Below, in pieces: positions 17,595-25,845 of a stretch of DNA of 64,000 bases. This stretch comes from Paenibacillus sp. FJAT-29882 (GTDB lineage Bacteria > Bacillota > Bacilli > Bacillales > DSM-1321). How positions within the stretch are numbered: the first letter of the stretch is position 1; every line of letters begins with the position of its first letter. The notes under the pieces were generated by a model. That model worked only from the letters and a program-made list of their open reading frames with translations. It did no database searches and was not told where the DNA came from. Location: assembly GCF_001510645.1 (NCBI RefSeq), contig NZ_LMVB01000001.1, forward strand, positions 310,001 to 374,000, given 5' to 3'. Both the position numbers and the translations under genes were made by a program.

Positions 17595-18034
17595 TGGAGC
17601 CTACTGCGATTGAATATTGCGAGAAGAAGGTTCGAGACCTATCACTATCTAAAATCGAATAATCATCTTGAATCGTTAACGATTGATGTTGAAAAGCTAA
17701 TTCTTCTGCATGTTTGAGAATTTCATAAATCCCGCCTATTTCTTTAATAGATCCTGATATAGGAAGGTCACTATCACATTTTAGTAATAATTCCCCTAAT
17801 ATAGGTTGTTGCTAATTCTGTTCTAAGGATTGTTTCGAGGCAGGAACTCTCACTAAAGGAGATTCTATGATACCATTCGTTCCTTTTGTTTCAGGGGAAA
17901 CCTTGGCGATATATGGAGCAAAACGTTTCAACCTTTCCTCTGCATTTCTTACATCTTCTTGAGTAAGGGGGGAGAATCCCGATTGAAATTTTTCGACATT
18001 TGGATTACATTGTTGTAGTGCTGCCGCCCGAGAT
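17595..18034 (-). pseudogene. dsdA: D-serine ammonia-lyase remnant
   Basis: A minus-strand frame reads [36 protein letters not shown], an in-frame TAG at 17812-17814, then [20 protein letters not shown] with [10 protein letters not shown], and finally DDYSILDSD with [11 protein letters not shown]. This is the N-terminal third of DsdA, the PLP enzyme that deaminates D-serine, with the PLP lysine in SIK still visible. The start, the C-terminal two thirds and one sense codon are lost. It is a clear pseudogene; the family call rests on several collinear motifs. Confidence 0.75.
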
Positions 18035-18362
18035 CACTATTGAGCGTACTTGACCTTGTAACAAACTTTCGTAATTTTCTTCAACAAAAAAACAGAAGCC
18101 TTTTAGCCCCTGTTCCTACCTACTTTAACAAATCTGGCAGTATACGTGATATTGGTGATCTGCTAAGGCACAATCACCAATATCTTCATACATCTCATTA
18201 AGATAACCTGCCACCCGATTATGAATCGTACCGTCGCATGCCCATCAAACTAGTATTTTGAAGGATCCCCAAAACGAAAAATTTACCTTTCTATAGTTTC
18301 CCATGGGGATTCAACTCATTTTTTAGTTTTGGGACACCCGCTGTGCTACTAGACTTCTATTT
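18035..18362. other. Gap with hairpins and a small decayed frame
   Basis: ATATTGGTGAT (18149-18159) is repeated inverted at 18173-18183. A minus-strand frame across 18125-18232 ends in ADHQYHVYCQIC and TAA, but has no start and is not recognised. CCCAAAAC (about 18267) and GTTTTGGGACACCC (about 18327-18340) form a wide inverted repeat; the latter resembles the outer arm of the dispersed GTCCC repeat family. It probably lies downstream of hrtA as debris plus terminator. Confidence 0.4.
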
Positions 18363-19043
18363 TTATTGCTTTTCTGACAGTCGTCCATCCTCGATATACA
18401 CAACGCGATCACATAAATCAAGCATCCGCTTGTCATGAGTAACCATGATGGCGGCTTTTTTATGCAATTTCACTTCATCTGCGAGCATTTGAACGACAGC
18501 TCGACCTCGTTCGGAATCAAGGCTTGCGGTTGGTTCATCTGCTAAAATAATATCAGGATTATTCATCCAGGCGCGCGCAATGGCAACGCGTTGACGCTCA
18601 CCGCCGGATAAGCTTTCTGGGTAATGGTTCTTTCTATGATTTAAGCCAAGTCGATCAAGCAGATTATCAGCTCTTTTTTTTGCATTTTTATTATGCATTC
18701 CACTTAATTCGGAAATGAGCAACAATTGATCTTGAACGGTTAAATAAGGAATTAAATTTGCCGATTGAAAGACAAAGCCGATTTTTTCTAATCGAAGTTG
18801 ATTCATTTTTTTCGGAGAAAGCTTGTGGATCTCCTTACCACCAATCATGATACGCCCGCTTGTTGGTGATAATAATGCACCTGTAATAGAAAGGAAGGTA
18901 CTTTTACCTGATCCAGATGGGCCGACGACGGCGACGAATTCACCGGCTTTTACTTGTAATGATACATCATCTAGAACTTTCACAGACGTATCGCCGTCAC
19001 CATAAATTTTGCTGATATTTTCAAGAAGTAGTTGATTTTCCAT
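18363..19043 (-). CDS. hrtA: Heme efflux ABC transporter ATPase HrtA
   Basis: It has 226 residues and is a MacB/LolD-type ATPase. Walker A is GPSGSGKS (about 40-47), the signature is LSGGERQR (about 146), and Walker B is IILADEPTASLD (about 166). Its ATG overlaps the hrtB stop (TAATG), so translation is coupled. With HrtB it powers export of excess heme or protection of the membrane from heme. Assignment to HrtA rather than a generic LolD rests on hrtB, on hssRS following, and on the HssR-type direct repeat in front of hrtB. Confidence 0.82.
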   Translation of the reverse strand: MENQLLLENISKIYGDGDTSVKVLDDVSLQVKAGEFVAVVGPSGSGKSTFLSITGALLSPTSGRIMIGGKEIHKLSPKKMNQLRLEKIGFVFQSANLIPYLTVQDQLLLISELSGMHNKNAKKRADNLLDRLGLNHRKNHYPESLSGGERQRVAIARAWMNNPDIILADEPTASLDSERGRAVVQMLADEVKLHKKAAIMVTHDKRMLDLCDRVVYIEDGRLSEKQ

Positions 19044-20143
19044 TATGCAGCCCTCCCGATTGCTTCAATTGCATCAATTTTCGATACTCGGTATAGCGAT
19101 AGTAAGGCACCAATCATCGATACCGCTAAGAAAAGAAACGAGCAGCCTATTACTAATTGAGCACTAAGGTCAAAAGGCATACTATCAGGTAAAATGAACG
19201 ATACACCAAAGGTGAGTGAGATGCTGATTAGTAAACTTATAATCGTAATGAATACAACTTGGAAAATAATCGTCCGTGCCAAGTATGTTGATTTGGCGCC
19301 AATTGCTTTTAAGACACCGAATTGATTCATTTTTTGAATCGTCATCACATAGAAGAATGCGGCTAAAACAAATGCAGCAATGACGAATAGAAATGCAATC
19401 ATCATCATCAGTGATCCTTGTTCTTCTTTATAACCTGGGATGCCTTGCAGGGCTTGATCTTTACTAATCACGTTAATGTTTGGAAGATTTTTCTCAATTT
19501 GTTTCGCCTTATTTGCCGAGATGTTTAAAGCAATCGTATTAAATACGTCTTGATTCGGAGTCCGATTATGAGAAATCGTAGACCAACCGTTGAAATTCAG
19601 ATAAACAACTGGTGTATGACTGAAAGATTGACCTTCTGTGAACCCGACGATTGTGAAAATTTCTCCTGATGCCAAGTCTTCTATTTCATCACCGAGCTTT
19701 AATCCTTCATGTTGTAATGAACGATCGGCTACTACTTCATGGGCTGCTCTATGATTGAGCATTTTTCCTTCGGTTATCGTAGGAGCAAGCATGCTGTTTA
19801 TGTCAATTGCGAAAAACGTAATATCGCTTTTTTTTGAATCGCCATTTTTCGTAATGGTTGTCATTTGCACGCCAAGTGGTGTGGCTTTCCCCTCTTCGGT
19901 GTATTCGCGTACATCCTGCAGATTTTTATCAGATAAGGTTGAACGGGTTAAGCGATGGTCTGAATCTTGTTGGAGGACTAAGTAATCCGCATTCATATTT
20001 TGAATCGACGATGCGTTATCCGAAGACAGCCCTTTGGCTAATCCGGAAACAAACAGGACCAACCATATAAGTAAGATCATGATGAATCCAATCAATACGT
20101 ACCGTAATTTAGCGTGCTTCATTTCCCTTAATGCGAGAAACAT
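19043..20143 (-). CDS. hrtB: Heme efflux ABC transporter permease HrtB
   Basis: It has 366 residues with the MacB/FtsX layout: one N-terminal helix (about 13-35), a large extracellular domain (about 40-235), then three helices in the last 125 residues with the FtsX-type LFVIAAFVLAAFFYVMTIQ and QFGVLKAIGAKSTYLARTI. The start is ATG 20141-20143 (MFLALREMKHAKLR), after GGAG; an in-frame ATG 51 bases upstream lacks a site. The order is hrtB-hrtA, the reverse of the usual name order. Confidence 0.82.
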   Translation of the reverse strand: MFLALREMKHAKLRYVLIGFIMILLIWLVLFVSGLAKGLSSDNASSIQNMNADYLVLQQDSDHRLTRSTLSDKNLQDVREYTEEGKATPLGVQMTTITKNGDSKKSDITFFAIDINSMLAPTITEGKMLNHRAAHEVVADRSLQHEGLKLGDEIEDLASGEIFTIVGFTEGQSFSHTPVVYLNFNGWSTISHNRTPNQDVFNTIALNISANKAKQIEKNLPNINVISKDQALQGIPGYKEEQGSLMMMIAFLFVIAAFVLAAFFYVMTIQKMNQFGVLKAIGAKSTYLARTIIFQVVFITIISLLISISLTFGVSFILPDSMPFDLSAQLVIGCSFLFLAVSMIGALLSLYRVSKIDAIEAIGRAA

Positions 20144-20183
20144 GATTTGTTCATCTCCATTCATTAATAACTTAAATATAGGA

Positions 20184-20212
20184 TAATACAGCAATATGAA
20201 CGGAGTATGAAC
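20184..20212 (-). promoter_or_regulatory. HssR-type direct repeat and -10 box for hrtBA
   Basis: On the minus strand GTTCATACT, two bases, GTTCATATT form a direct repeat with 11-base period (20193-20212). This matches the HssR binding repeat known from Staphylococcus hrtAB (GTTCATATT twice). TATTAT follows about five bases downstream (20184-20189) as a -10 element. The repeat lies where the -35 would be, as expected for activation by an OmpR-type regulator. Confidence 0.78.
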
Positions 20213-20218
20213 AGTTCT

Positions 20219-21601
20219 TTACATTCTCGGAAGCTGGATGTGGAAAGTCGTTCCGTTTCCAATTTGACTTGTAACGGAGATTTGTCCAGAGTGAAGTTCG
20301 ACAATTTTCTTCGTAATCGCAAGTCCTAAACCACTGCTTCCGATTTCGCTTGGAGTTCTAGCTTGATCTACTTTATAAAAACGGTTAAAAATATTGGCTA
20401 ACTCGCATTGGGCAATCCCAATGCCTGTATCTTGTACTTCAACGATACAATCATTTTCTTGTTCAGTGAGCCGAATGGATATCGTTCCACCAATAGGGGT
20501 GAATTTAATGCTGTTCGTTAAAAGATTCGTCCATACTTGGTGGAGGAGATGCTGATCGGCATAGATGAAGGTTGTGGGTAAACTTAAGTCAATCGCTATC
20601 TCTTTTTCTTGCCAGCTCCATTCAGACATAAATATGACCTGTTTAATTTGCTCGGCAACATTAAAGGTGCTCTTTTTTATTAGATGTTCTTCTTTATCTA
20701 ATGAAGCAAGCATCAATAATTGTTTACTTAATTGGGACATTCGCTTCGTTTCTGCTTCAATAATGGCTAAATAATGCTTCCTTTGTTCTTCAGGTAAAGT
20801 ATCGGATTGCAATGTATTTGAAAATCCTTGGATGGATGCGAGTGGGGCTTGAATTTCATGGGAAACGTTTGAAACGAATTCTTGTCGCATACTCTCAAGT
20901 TGTTCTAAATTCTTTGCCATCTCTTTAAAATGTTCAGCTAATTTGCCAATTTCATCTCGTCGTTTCATATCAAGATGAATATCATATTTTCCGGTGGATA
21001 TCCTTTTCGTTGCATCGGTTAGTTTGATAATCGGTTTTACAATATATCGCGTACTAATAATGACGAAGAGAATGCTTACTATGAGCGAAAGAATGAGAAG
21101 AACGGAAAAGAAAATCCGCATTTCACCAAACTGCATATCGAGATTCGGACGAATGAAAAGTGCATAGTTCTTGCCATCTACAGTCATTCGTACCCCGATT
21201 GTGTTTGTTAATACATTATCGAAAAACCCTGTTATAAACGCACTTGAGGGGAAGTCCAAAATGCCGTGATACACATGTCCATTGAGCACATTTTGAATGA
21301 TTTCTGAATCCATCTCTTTATTTCTAAATTCTCCACCATAAAAAAAACCTTGTCCATTTGGATCCACTATGTACAATTGATAGCCAAGATCGGCGGTATT
21401 TTCTAAATAATCGTTAAGCAGAATTTCTTGATTCTTTTCATAAAAATTAACGATGTCTTTCGAAAGTCGAGTCACTTTACTGTCGTTAAAAGGCTTAAGT
21501 TTATTTTGGTAATAGAAATTGGCAAGGATAAAGGCTATTATTCCGCTTAAAATCATCACAAAAATGGTGGTAAAGACGATACGTAAATAGAGAGTTTTCA
21601 C
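20219..21601 (-). CDS. hssS: Heme-sensing histidine kinase HssS
   Basis: It has 460 residues, near the 457 of S. aureus HssS. It has a membrane helix at about 7-29, an extracellular sensor of about 130 residues, a second helix at about 163-185, HAMP (about 186-238), a phosphoacceptor box VSNVSHEIQAPLASI (histidine about 251), and an ATPase domain with NSIKFTPIGG and GSSGLGLAITKKIVELHSG. It overlaps hssR by four bases (ATGA). It is predicted to respond to heme or heme damage and phosphorylate HssR. Confidence 0.82.
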   Translation of the reverse strand: MKTLYLRIVFTTIFVMILSGIIAFILANFYYQNKLKPFNDSKVTRLSKDIVNFYEKNQEILLNDYLENTADLGYQLYIVDPNGQGFFYGGEFRNKEMDSEIIQNVLNGHVYHGILDFPSSAFITGFFDNVLTNTIGVRMTVDGKNYALFIRPNLDMQFGEMRIFFSVLLILSLIVSILFVIISTRYIVKPIIKLTDATKRISTGKYDIHLDMKRRDEIGKLAEHFKEMAKNLEQLESMRQEFVSNVSHEIQAPLASIQGFSNTLQSDTLPEEQRKHYLAIIEAETKRMSQLSKQLLMLASLDKEEHLIKKSTFNVAEQIKQVIFMSEWSWQEKEIAIDLSLPTTFIYADQHLLHQVWTNLLTNSIKFTPIGGTISIRLTEQENDCIVEVQDTGIGIAQCELANIFNRFYKVDQARTPSEIGSSGLGLAITKKIVELHSGQISVTSQIGNGTTFHIQLPRM

Positions 21602-22275
21602 TGTTTGGTAACCTCCAATTTATAGCCAACCCCTCGTACCGTTTTAATCATGAAATCGCCATCTTGGTTCGAGAAACGCTCACGTAGCCGTTTAATATGT
21701 ACATCGACTGTGCGGTCATCCCCAGAAAAATCTGTCCCCCAGATTAGCTGGATCAATTCATCTCGCGTGAAAATTCGATCAGGGAAGCTGGCTAGCTGTG
21801 CTAATAGTTCAAATTCCTTCATGGGCAGCATTAGTAGCTTCCCATTAGCATGTACTTCATAACTTTTACGGTCAATTATGGTTTGATTGAGCACGATTTT
21901 CTCAGCATTGACCATTTGAAAACGACGAAGCAGGGCTTTAATTCGGAACAATAATTCTTTCGGTTCGAACGGTTTTGTGACATAATCATCCGTTCCAACA
22001 GCAAAGCCTTTTTCTTTATCGATCAACTGATCTTTTGCAGTTAATAAAATAATCGGGAAATCATAATCGCTCCTTATTTCCTCACACAGCTGATAGCCAT
22101 CCTTATTCGGCATCATCACGTCTACAATGGCTAAATGAATTTGCTGTTCCAATAGAATCGTTGAAGCTTCTATACCATCAGCTGCCTCGTAGACGGAAAA
22201 GCCTTCTTTTTGTAGAAAATGTTTTAATAATTCACGAATGTGTTGATCATCATCAGCAATTAAAATACGGATCAT
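21598..22275 (-). CDS. hssR: Heme-responsive regulator HssR
   Basis: It has 225 residues. The receiver domain has acidic DDD (about 8-10), the phosphoacceptor aspartate in AIVDVMMPNKDGYQLC (about 52), T in LLTAKD and lysine in YVTKPFEPKEL. The OmpR-type winged helix is at about 130-222, with MKEFELL and DDRTVDVHIKRLRERF. The similarity pattern to S. aureus HssR runs over the whole length. AGGAG precedes the ATG. It is transcribed ahead of hssS, and its target repeat is seen in front of hrtBA. Confidence 0.85.
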   Translation of the reverse strand: MIRILIADDDQHIRELLKHFLQKEGFSVYEAADGIEASTILLEQQIHLAIVDVMMPNKDGYQLCEEIRSDYDFPIILLTAKDQLIDKEKGFAVGTDDYVTKPFEPKELLFRIKALLRRFQMVNAEKIVLNQTIIDRKSYEVHANGKLLMLPMKEFELLAQLASFPDRIFTRDELIQLIWGTDFSGDDRTVDVHIKRLRERFSNQDGDFMIKTVRGVGYKLEVTKQ

Positions 22276-22365
22276 TTGGATATACAGCTCCTAAACTAGA
22301 ATGATAGCGGAAGTTCACCTTAAATATACAGCATCCAGTTAAGAAGATGAAATATTGGTCTGGTT

Positions 22366-22525
22366 TTATCCCGGTTTAACAGGCTGTAAAATCCCCACCT
22401 TAATTTTTATGAGAGAATCAAGAAATAAATAGGTGGGGGATAAACAGCCTGTAAATCCCCGATTGGTTCAACTAACCATCAGTGGGGGATGAAAAAAACC
22501 CCCGCTGATGGAAGTTTCACTTTAT
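22366..22525 (+). repeat. Structured element family, copy A (160 bases, short form)
   Basis: The element begins TTATCCCGG and ends GTTTCACTTTAT. Stem 1 is ACAGGCTGT (22379-22387) with ACAGCCTGT (22444-22452). Nested inside it is CCCCACCT with AGGTGGGG. A small hairpin TTGGTT/AACCA follows. The last stem is CATCAGTGGGGG (22477-22488) with CCCCCGCTGATG (22499-22510), then GAAGTTTCAC. Compared with copy B, paired positions change together. It shares its ends with 25430-25481 and 49796-50123 and has no coding frame. Confidence 0.75.
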
Positions 22526-22555
22526 ATTCTACATTTTGCTCCTTCAGATTATGGC

Positions 22556-22671
22556 GGCTCGCAAATCCCGAATCCGGCATGAAAAGTATGAATTCTCGCT
22601 CGCAAATCCCGAATCCGGCGCGAAAAGAGTTGATTCTGGCTCGAAAATCTTAAATCTGGCACGAAAAGGGA
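22556..22671. repeat. 41-bp tandem repeat, 2.8 copies
   Basis: Units start at 22556, 22597 and 22638, exactly 41 bases apart. The shared core is GCTCGCAAATCCCGAATCC followed by GGCxxGAAAAG and a GATTCT-like end. The third unit has drifted. There are no unique spacers, so this is not CRISPR. It lies 120 bases upstream of the ComEC-like gene, directly after structured element copy A. Confidence 0.8.
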
Positions 22672-22790
22672 GCGCTTGTTCATTTTGTCTATAACATCGC
22701 CAATTGGAAGTAGGATAAACTTGGTTCAGCAGGGGATGAATTTGTTTGCTACAATCAAATATGATAGAAAACGTGGACAGGGGAGAGAAA

Positions 22791-24251
22791 ATGGAATTTT
22801 TAGCAACAATATTAATGTTAGTCGCTTTTTTTAGCTTTTTTATCGGTCTTCTTGGTGTGATAAAAGGAAGCGTGAAATTGATAAGATTACGCTCTAGGAA
22901 GGCAAGCTCCTTGTTTGTTGTGGCTGCATTCGTAGTGTTTATGATCGGGGGAACCATGATACCAACGGACCCTACCACAAATGCTCCAACAGAAGATCAA
23001 CAAGAAGCAACGCCTATAAAGGAACAAAAAGAAACGAAAACGGAAGAGACTAAGAAAGCAAATGACGTAGCTGTCTCCGAGCCATTAACAGAAGAATTGG
23101 CCGTACATTTTGTCGATGTTGGTCAAGGAGCCGCACAAGTGATTATTGCACCAAATAAAAAAGTGATGGTCATTGATGCTGGTAATAACGATGATGAAGA
23201 CAAAATGGTCGCTTACTTGAAAGAGTTAGGAGTATCTAAGGTTGATGTGCTAATTGGCACACATCCTGACGCCGATCATATTGGCGGAATGGATGCGGTC
23301 ATTGATTCTTTTGATATTGGAAAAGTATATATGCCGAAAGTACAACGAGATACACAAACATTTGAATCGGTTTTACAATCGATTCAAAATAAAGGATTAA
23401 CAGTAACAACAGCGAAAGCGGGCATCGAACTTAATTTAGACCCTACGGTACAAGCGAAAATGATTGCTCCGCTGGACGATACAGCAAGTGATGCGAATGA
23501 AATGAGTGCAGTCGTCAGACTTCAATATGGTGAACAATCATTCCTTTTAACAGGGGATGCGGGAATAACAACAGAGGAAAAATGGCTTCAGTCAGGTGAA
23601 ATGATAAAATCTACGGTCCTTTTAACCGGTCACCATGGTAGCAGTCACTCTACTAGTGAAGCATTCTTACAAGCGGTTCAGCCGAAATACGCAGTGATTC
23701 AAGTAGGAAAAAACAGCTACGGTCATCCGACTAGCGAAGTATTAGAACGACTTCACAATGAGAACATAAAGATATATCGTAATGATACCGATAGAACGAT
23801 TGTGTTTAAAACGGATGGCAAAGGAATCAATGTCAACAAACAAGCATGGGTGTATACACCTGTACCTAAATCACAGGAACAGACACAAGCGAATAACCAA
23901 ACGACAACCGATCCAATTGTAACTCCACCAGCAAGTATACCGGATGTGACAAGTAGCTTACAGGCTACTGCTGTGATAGATGAAGCGACTCCAAATCAAA
24001 ACGAAGAAGTTACAGTGACCGTTACGGTAAAAGATCAAAATGGTAAGCCTGTAAATGGAGCGAATGTTCATTTGAACCTTCAATTTAAGTCGAAAGATAC
24101 GGTGTATGAAGGGGTGACAAATGCAAATGGTGTTGCCTCTCTTGCCTTTAGAGTAGGTCGAGCGGCGGCTGGGTTCACGGTAGATGGAGACATTACAGTT
24201 TCAGCGAATGGCATTACTACAACCACGAAAACAGCTTTTACTCCAAGATAA
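22791..24251 (+). CDS. Secreted or membrane-anchored ComEC-like metallo-beta-lactamase protein with Ig-like domain
   Basis: It has 486 residues. Two N-terminal membrane helices (about 3-25 and 40-58) and a charged linker place the rest outside the cell. Residues 100-350 are a metallo-beta-lactamase fold of the ComEC C-terminal type: VHFVDVGQGAAQVI, the metal motif THPDADHIGG, LLTGDAG, LLTGHHGSSHSTSE and GKNSYGHPTSEVLERL. Residues 395-486 form a bacterial Ig-like (Big_1) domain with VTVKDQNGKPVNGANV. It lacks the ComEC channel, so it is a stand-alone, possibly nucleic-acid-acting hydrolase. ATG 22791 follows AGGGGAG. It is cotranscribed with the DUF3006 gene. Confidence 0.82.
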   Translation: MEFLATILMLVAFFSFFIGLLGVIKGSVKLIRLRSRKASSLFVVAAFVVFMIGGTMIPTDPTTNAPTEDQQEATPIKEQKETKTEETKKANDVAVSEPLTEELAVHFVDVGQGAAQVIIAPNKKVMVIDAGNNDDEDKMVAYLKELGVSKVDVLIGTHPDADHIGGMDAVIDSFDIGKVYMPKVQRDTQTFESVLQSIQNKGLTVTTAKAGIELNLDPTVQAKMIAPLDDTASDANEMSAVVRLQYGEQSFLLTGDAGITTEEKWLQSGEMIKSTVLLTGHHGSSHSTSEAFLQAVQPKYAVIQVGKNSYGHPTSEVLERLHNENIKIYRNDTDRTIVFKTDGKGINVNKQAWVYTPVPKSQEQTQANNQTTTDPIVTPPASIPDVTSSLQATAVIDEATPNQNEEVTVTVTVKDQNGKPVNGANVHLNLQFKSKDTVYEGVTNANGVASLAFRVGRAAAGFTVDGDITVSANGITTTTKTAFTPR

Positions 24252-24264
24252 AGGAAGTGTAAGC

Positions 24265-24477
24265 ATGAAAGGAATCATTGATCGATTTGAAGGGGATTTT
24301 GTTGTGATTGAAGTCGATGGAAACACACAAAATGTTCCGAAAGAGTTAGTTGAATCTAAGGTGAAAGTCAATGATGTCGTGGAATTCGTCAATGAAAAAT
24401 GGGTAGTTCATGAAGAAGAAACCGAAAAGCGTAGGAAAAAGATCAAATCACTTATGGAAAGCGTTTGGGAAGATTAA
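24265..24477 (+). CDS. DUF3006 family small protein
   Basis: It has 70 residues and starts at ATG 24265, 13 bases after the previous stop with AGGAAG upstream. The N-terminal half (MKGIIDRFEGDFVVIEVDG, then PKELVESKVKVNDVVEF) is the small beta-barrel-like DUF3006; the C-terminus is a charged helix. DUF3006 genes commonly follow secreted ComEC-like metallo-beta-lactamase genes, as here. Function is unknown. Confidence 0.8.
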   Translation: MKGIIDRFEGDFVVIEVDGNTQNVPKELVESKVKVNDVVEFVNEKWVVHEEETEKRRKKIKSLMESVWED

Positions 24478-24505
24478 AGAAAGAAATATGTTTGGAAAAA
24501 GGATC

Positions 24506-24620
24506 GGGGGTGTCCCATAAGGATTAGACCTCGCACACTCAATCAGTATGTAGTGTTTCACACACTTATCTTATACTGTATTTTAGTTGTTGCGGGGTCT
24601 GATCCTTTTTTTGTATGAGG
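24506..24620. repeat. Dispersed inverted-repeat element, copy 2, acting as terminator
   Basis: GGGTGTCCCATAAGGATTAGACCTCGCA is answered by TGCGGGGTCTGATCCTTTTTTT about 55 bases later. The 17-base inner arms plus a T run make a convincing terminator for the two-gene operon upstream. The core matches copies at 14547, 31284, 53973, 59370 and 63354. Confidence 0.72.
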
Positions 24621-24866
24621 ATGTAGATACCCCTTCATTTTCAAGGTAAGCGCCAAATATACAAAACCCGAACAATTTTCTGCTTGGTCAACTAAGCGTA
24701 AACTGGCTCTTAAGCCTTAAAAATATTTTTGACTTTCCGTAATAGGGGCGCAATTCTGCAGTAAGAAGGCGTCTTTTTGTATTGGGCCATTATATAGAAG
24801 AGATATTATTTAATATTAGGTAAGAAATCGGGTAAATTAACCAAAAGAAATTGTAAGGGGTGTACT
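24621..24866. other. Intergenic, nothing assigned
   Basis: This holds GGGGCGCAATTCTGCAG and AAGAAGGCGTCTTTTTG, a weak hairpin of a kind common in Bacillus intergenic DNA, and the promoter region of the next gene. I see no gene. Confidence 0.4.
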
Positions 24867-25319
24867 ATGAAACAATTTGTTTTGGTTTTCTTTCTTTTCG
24901 CTACTTTAGCTATGTATCCATCTCAAACAAATGCGATTTCAATGCCTTGTAGTTTACTATTAGAACCAGTTGATAAAAATTTAAAAAATGCTAAGGGTGT
25001 AGCGCTAATTTATGAAGTGCAACTACACCCACCGAGTTTCGCACGAACCAATATAAGTATTCTTGCTGTTCACCTTCCTGAACCATCAGCTTATGGAAAA
25101 TATAATAGCTATGAAGGTTTTGCGTTTATACCAGATGAAATAAGTTGGCGATTTAGGCTTTACCCCACCGCAGAAGAGGGAAGTCCAACGTGGGCTGGAA
25201 GATTTGATTTAATTACAGCAAAAATGGAAAATGTTGAAGTTCAAGTTCGTCCTTCTAATTCAAAAACTAAGAAGTTAGGACCAAGGATTTTAACAAAAAA
25301 TATTAAATCCTGTAAGTAG
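24867..25319 (+). CDS. Secreted protein of unknown function
   Basis: It has 150 residues. Residues 1-23 are a signal peptide (KQFVLVFFLFATLAMY, then TNA as the likely cleavage site). The mature part has two cysteines, one near its start (MPCSLL) and one at the very end (KSCK), suggesting a disulfide that closes the domain. The middle looks beta-rich (ALIYEVQLHPPS, ISILAVHLPEP, ENVEVQVRPS). GGGGTG precedes the ATG. It is monocistronic with its own terminator. I do not recognise the family. Confidence 0.7.
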   Translation: MKQFVLVFFLFATLAMYPSQTNAISMPCSLLLEPVDKNLKNAKGVALIYEVQLHPPSFARTNISILAVHLPEPSAYGKYNSYEGFAFIPDEISWRFRLYPTAEEGSPTWAGRFDLITAKMENVEVQVRPSNSKTKKLGPRILTKNIKSCK

Positions 25320-25322
25320 TCT

Positions 25323-25401
25323 ATTCAGCTAAAGGTCGCTTTTATGAAGTAACTAAGCCGAATTTCTCACTTACAAAACCAAGAAATTTGGCTTTTTTTT
25401 T
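25323..25401 (+). terminator. Terminator within a duplicated intergenic segment (copy 1)
   Basis: AAGCCGAATTTCT pairs with AGAAATTTGGCTT and is followed by eight T (25355-25401). The whole stretch from ATTCAGC through ATGAAGTAAC and the hairpin is repeated at 26980-27059 with changes, so the pair descends from one sequence. Confidence 0.78.
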
Positions 25402-25429
25402 AGATTTCCTTAACGTTGTAAATCCGCAT

Positions 25430-25481
25430 TTATCCCGCATTAACGGGCAGTAAGACCCCACTGATTGAAGTTTCACTTTAT
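25430..25481 (+). repeat. Structured element family, copy C (52 bases, ends only)
   Basis: TTATCCCGCATTAACGGGCA and GTAAGACC, the left end of copy B, are fused directly to CCCCACTGATTGAAGTTTCA and CTTTAT, its right end. The whole interior is missing. The fusion shows that the family has two conserved ends and a dispensable middle. Confidence 0.75.
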
Positions 25482-25845
25482 CTTAACTTCGATGTTAGAA
25501 CTATTGGGATATCAATGGCTCTCACATCACTTACATGTATTCAATGTAAATTTTGGTTTACAAAGGTATGCTCATTTTTTGATGTCTTGTTCAAGTAATA
25601 CACCCGTTAGCTTAAGTGAAGCCCTTCACATACATGGATGAAGAATTAAAAAGTAATACTTTTTAATTTCTTACTTCCTACTAAAAATTTAGTATTCTAC
25701 CAGAAACCACTAGTACACTTTGCTATTTATTCAGGTTTCATCTCTTCTTGTCAAACAGGGGAAGCAGAACCATTTTTAGGAATAAAAAGATCCCATATAT
25801 CAATAATAAAGAGGGATACTTTTTAACTTTGGAAGGAGAAGGTTT
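25482..25845. other. Intergenic, no gene seen
   Basis: About 360 AT-rich bases. I find only the likely promoter of the next gene toward the right end and no coding frame with a ribosome site. Confidence 0.45.

Noticed and set aside
22556..22671. Regular repeats as a CRISPR array
   Set aside because: The 41-base units are contiguous with no unique spacers, and no cas genes are in the window.
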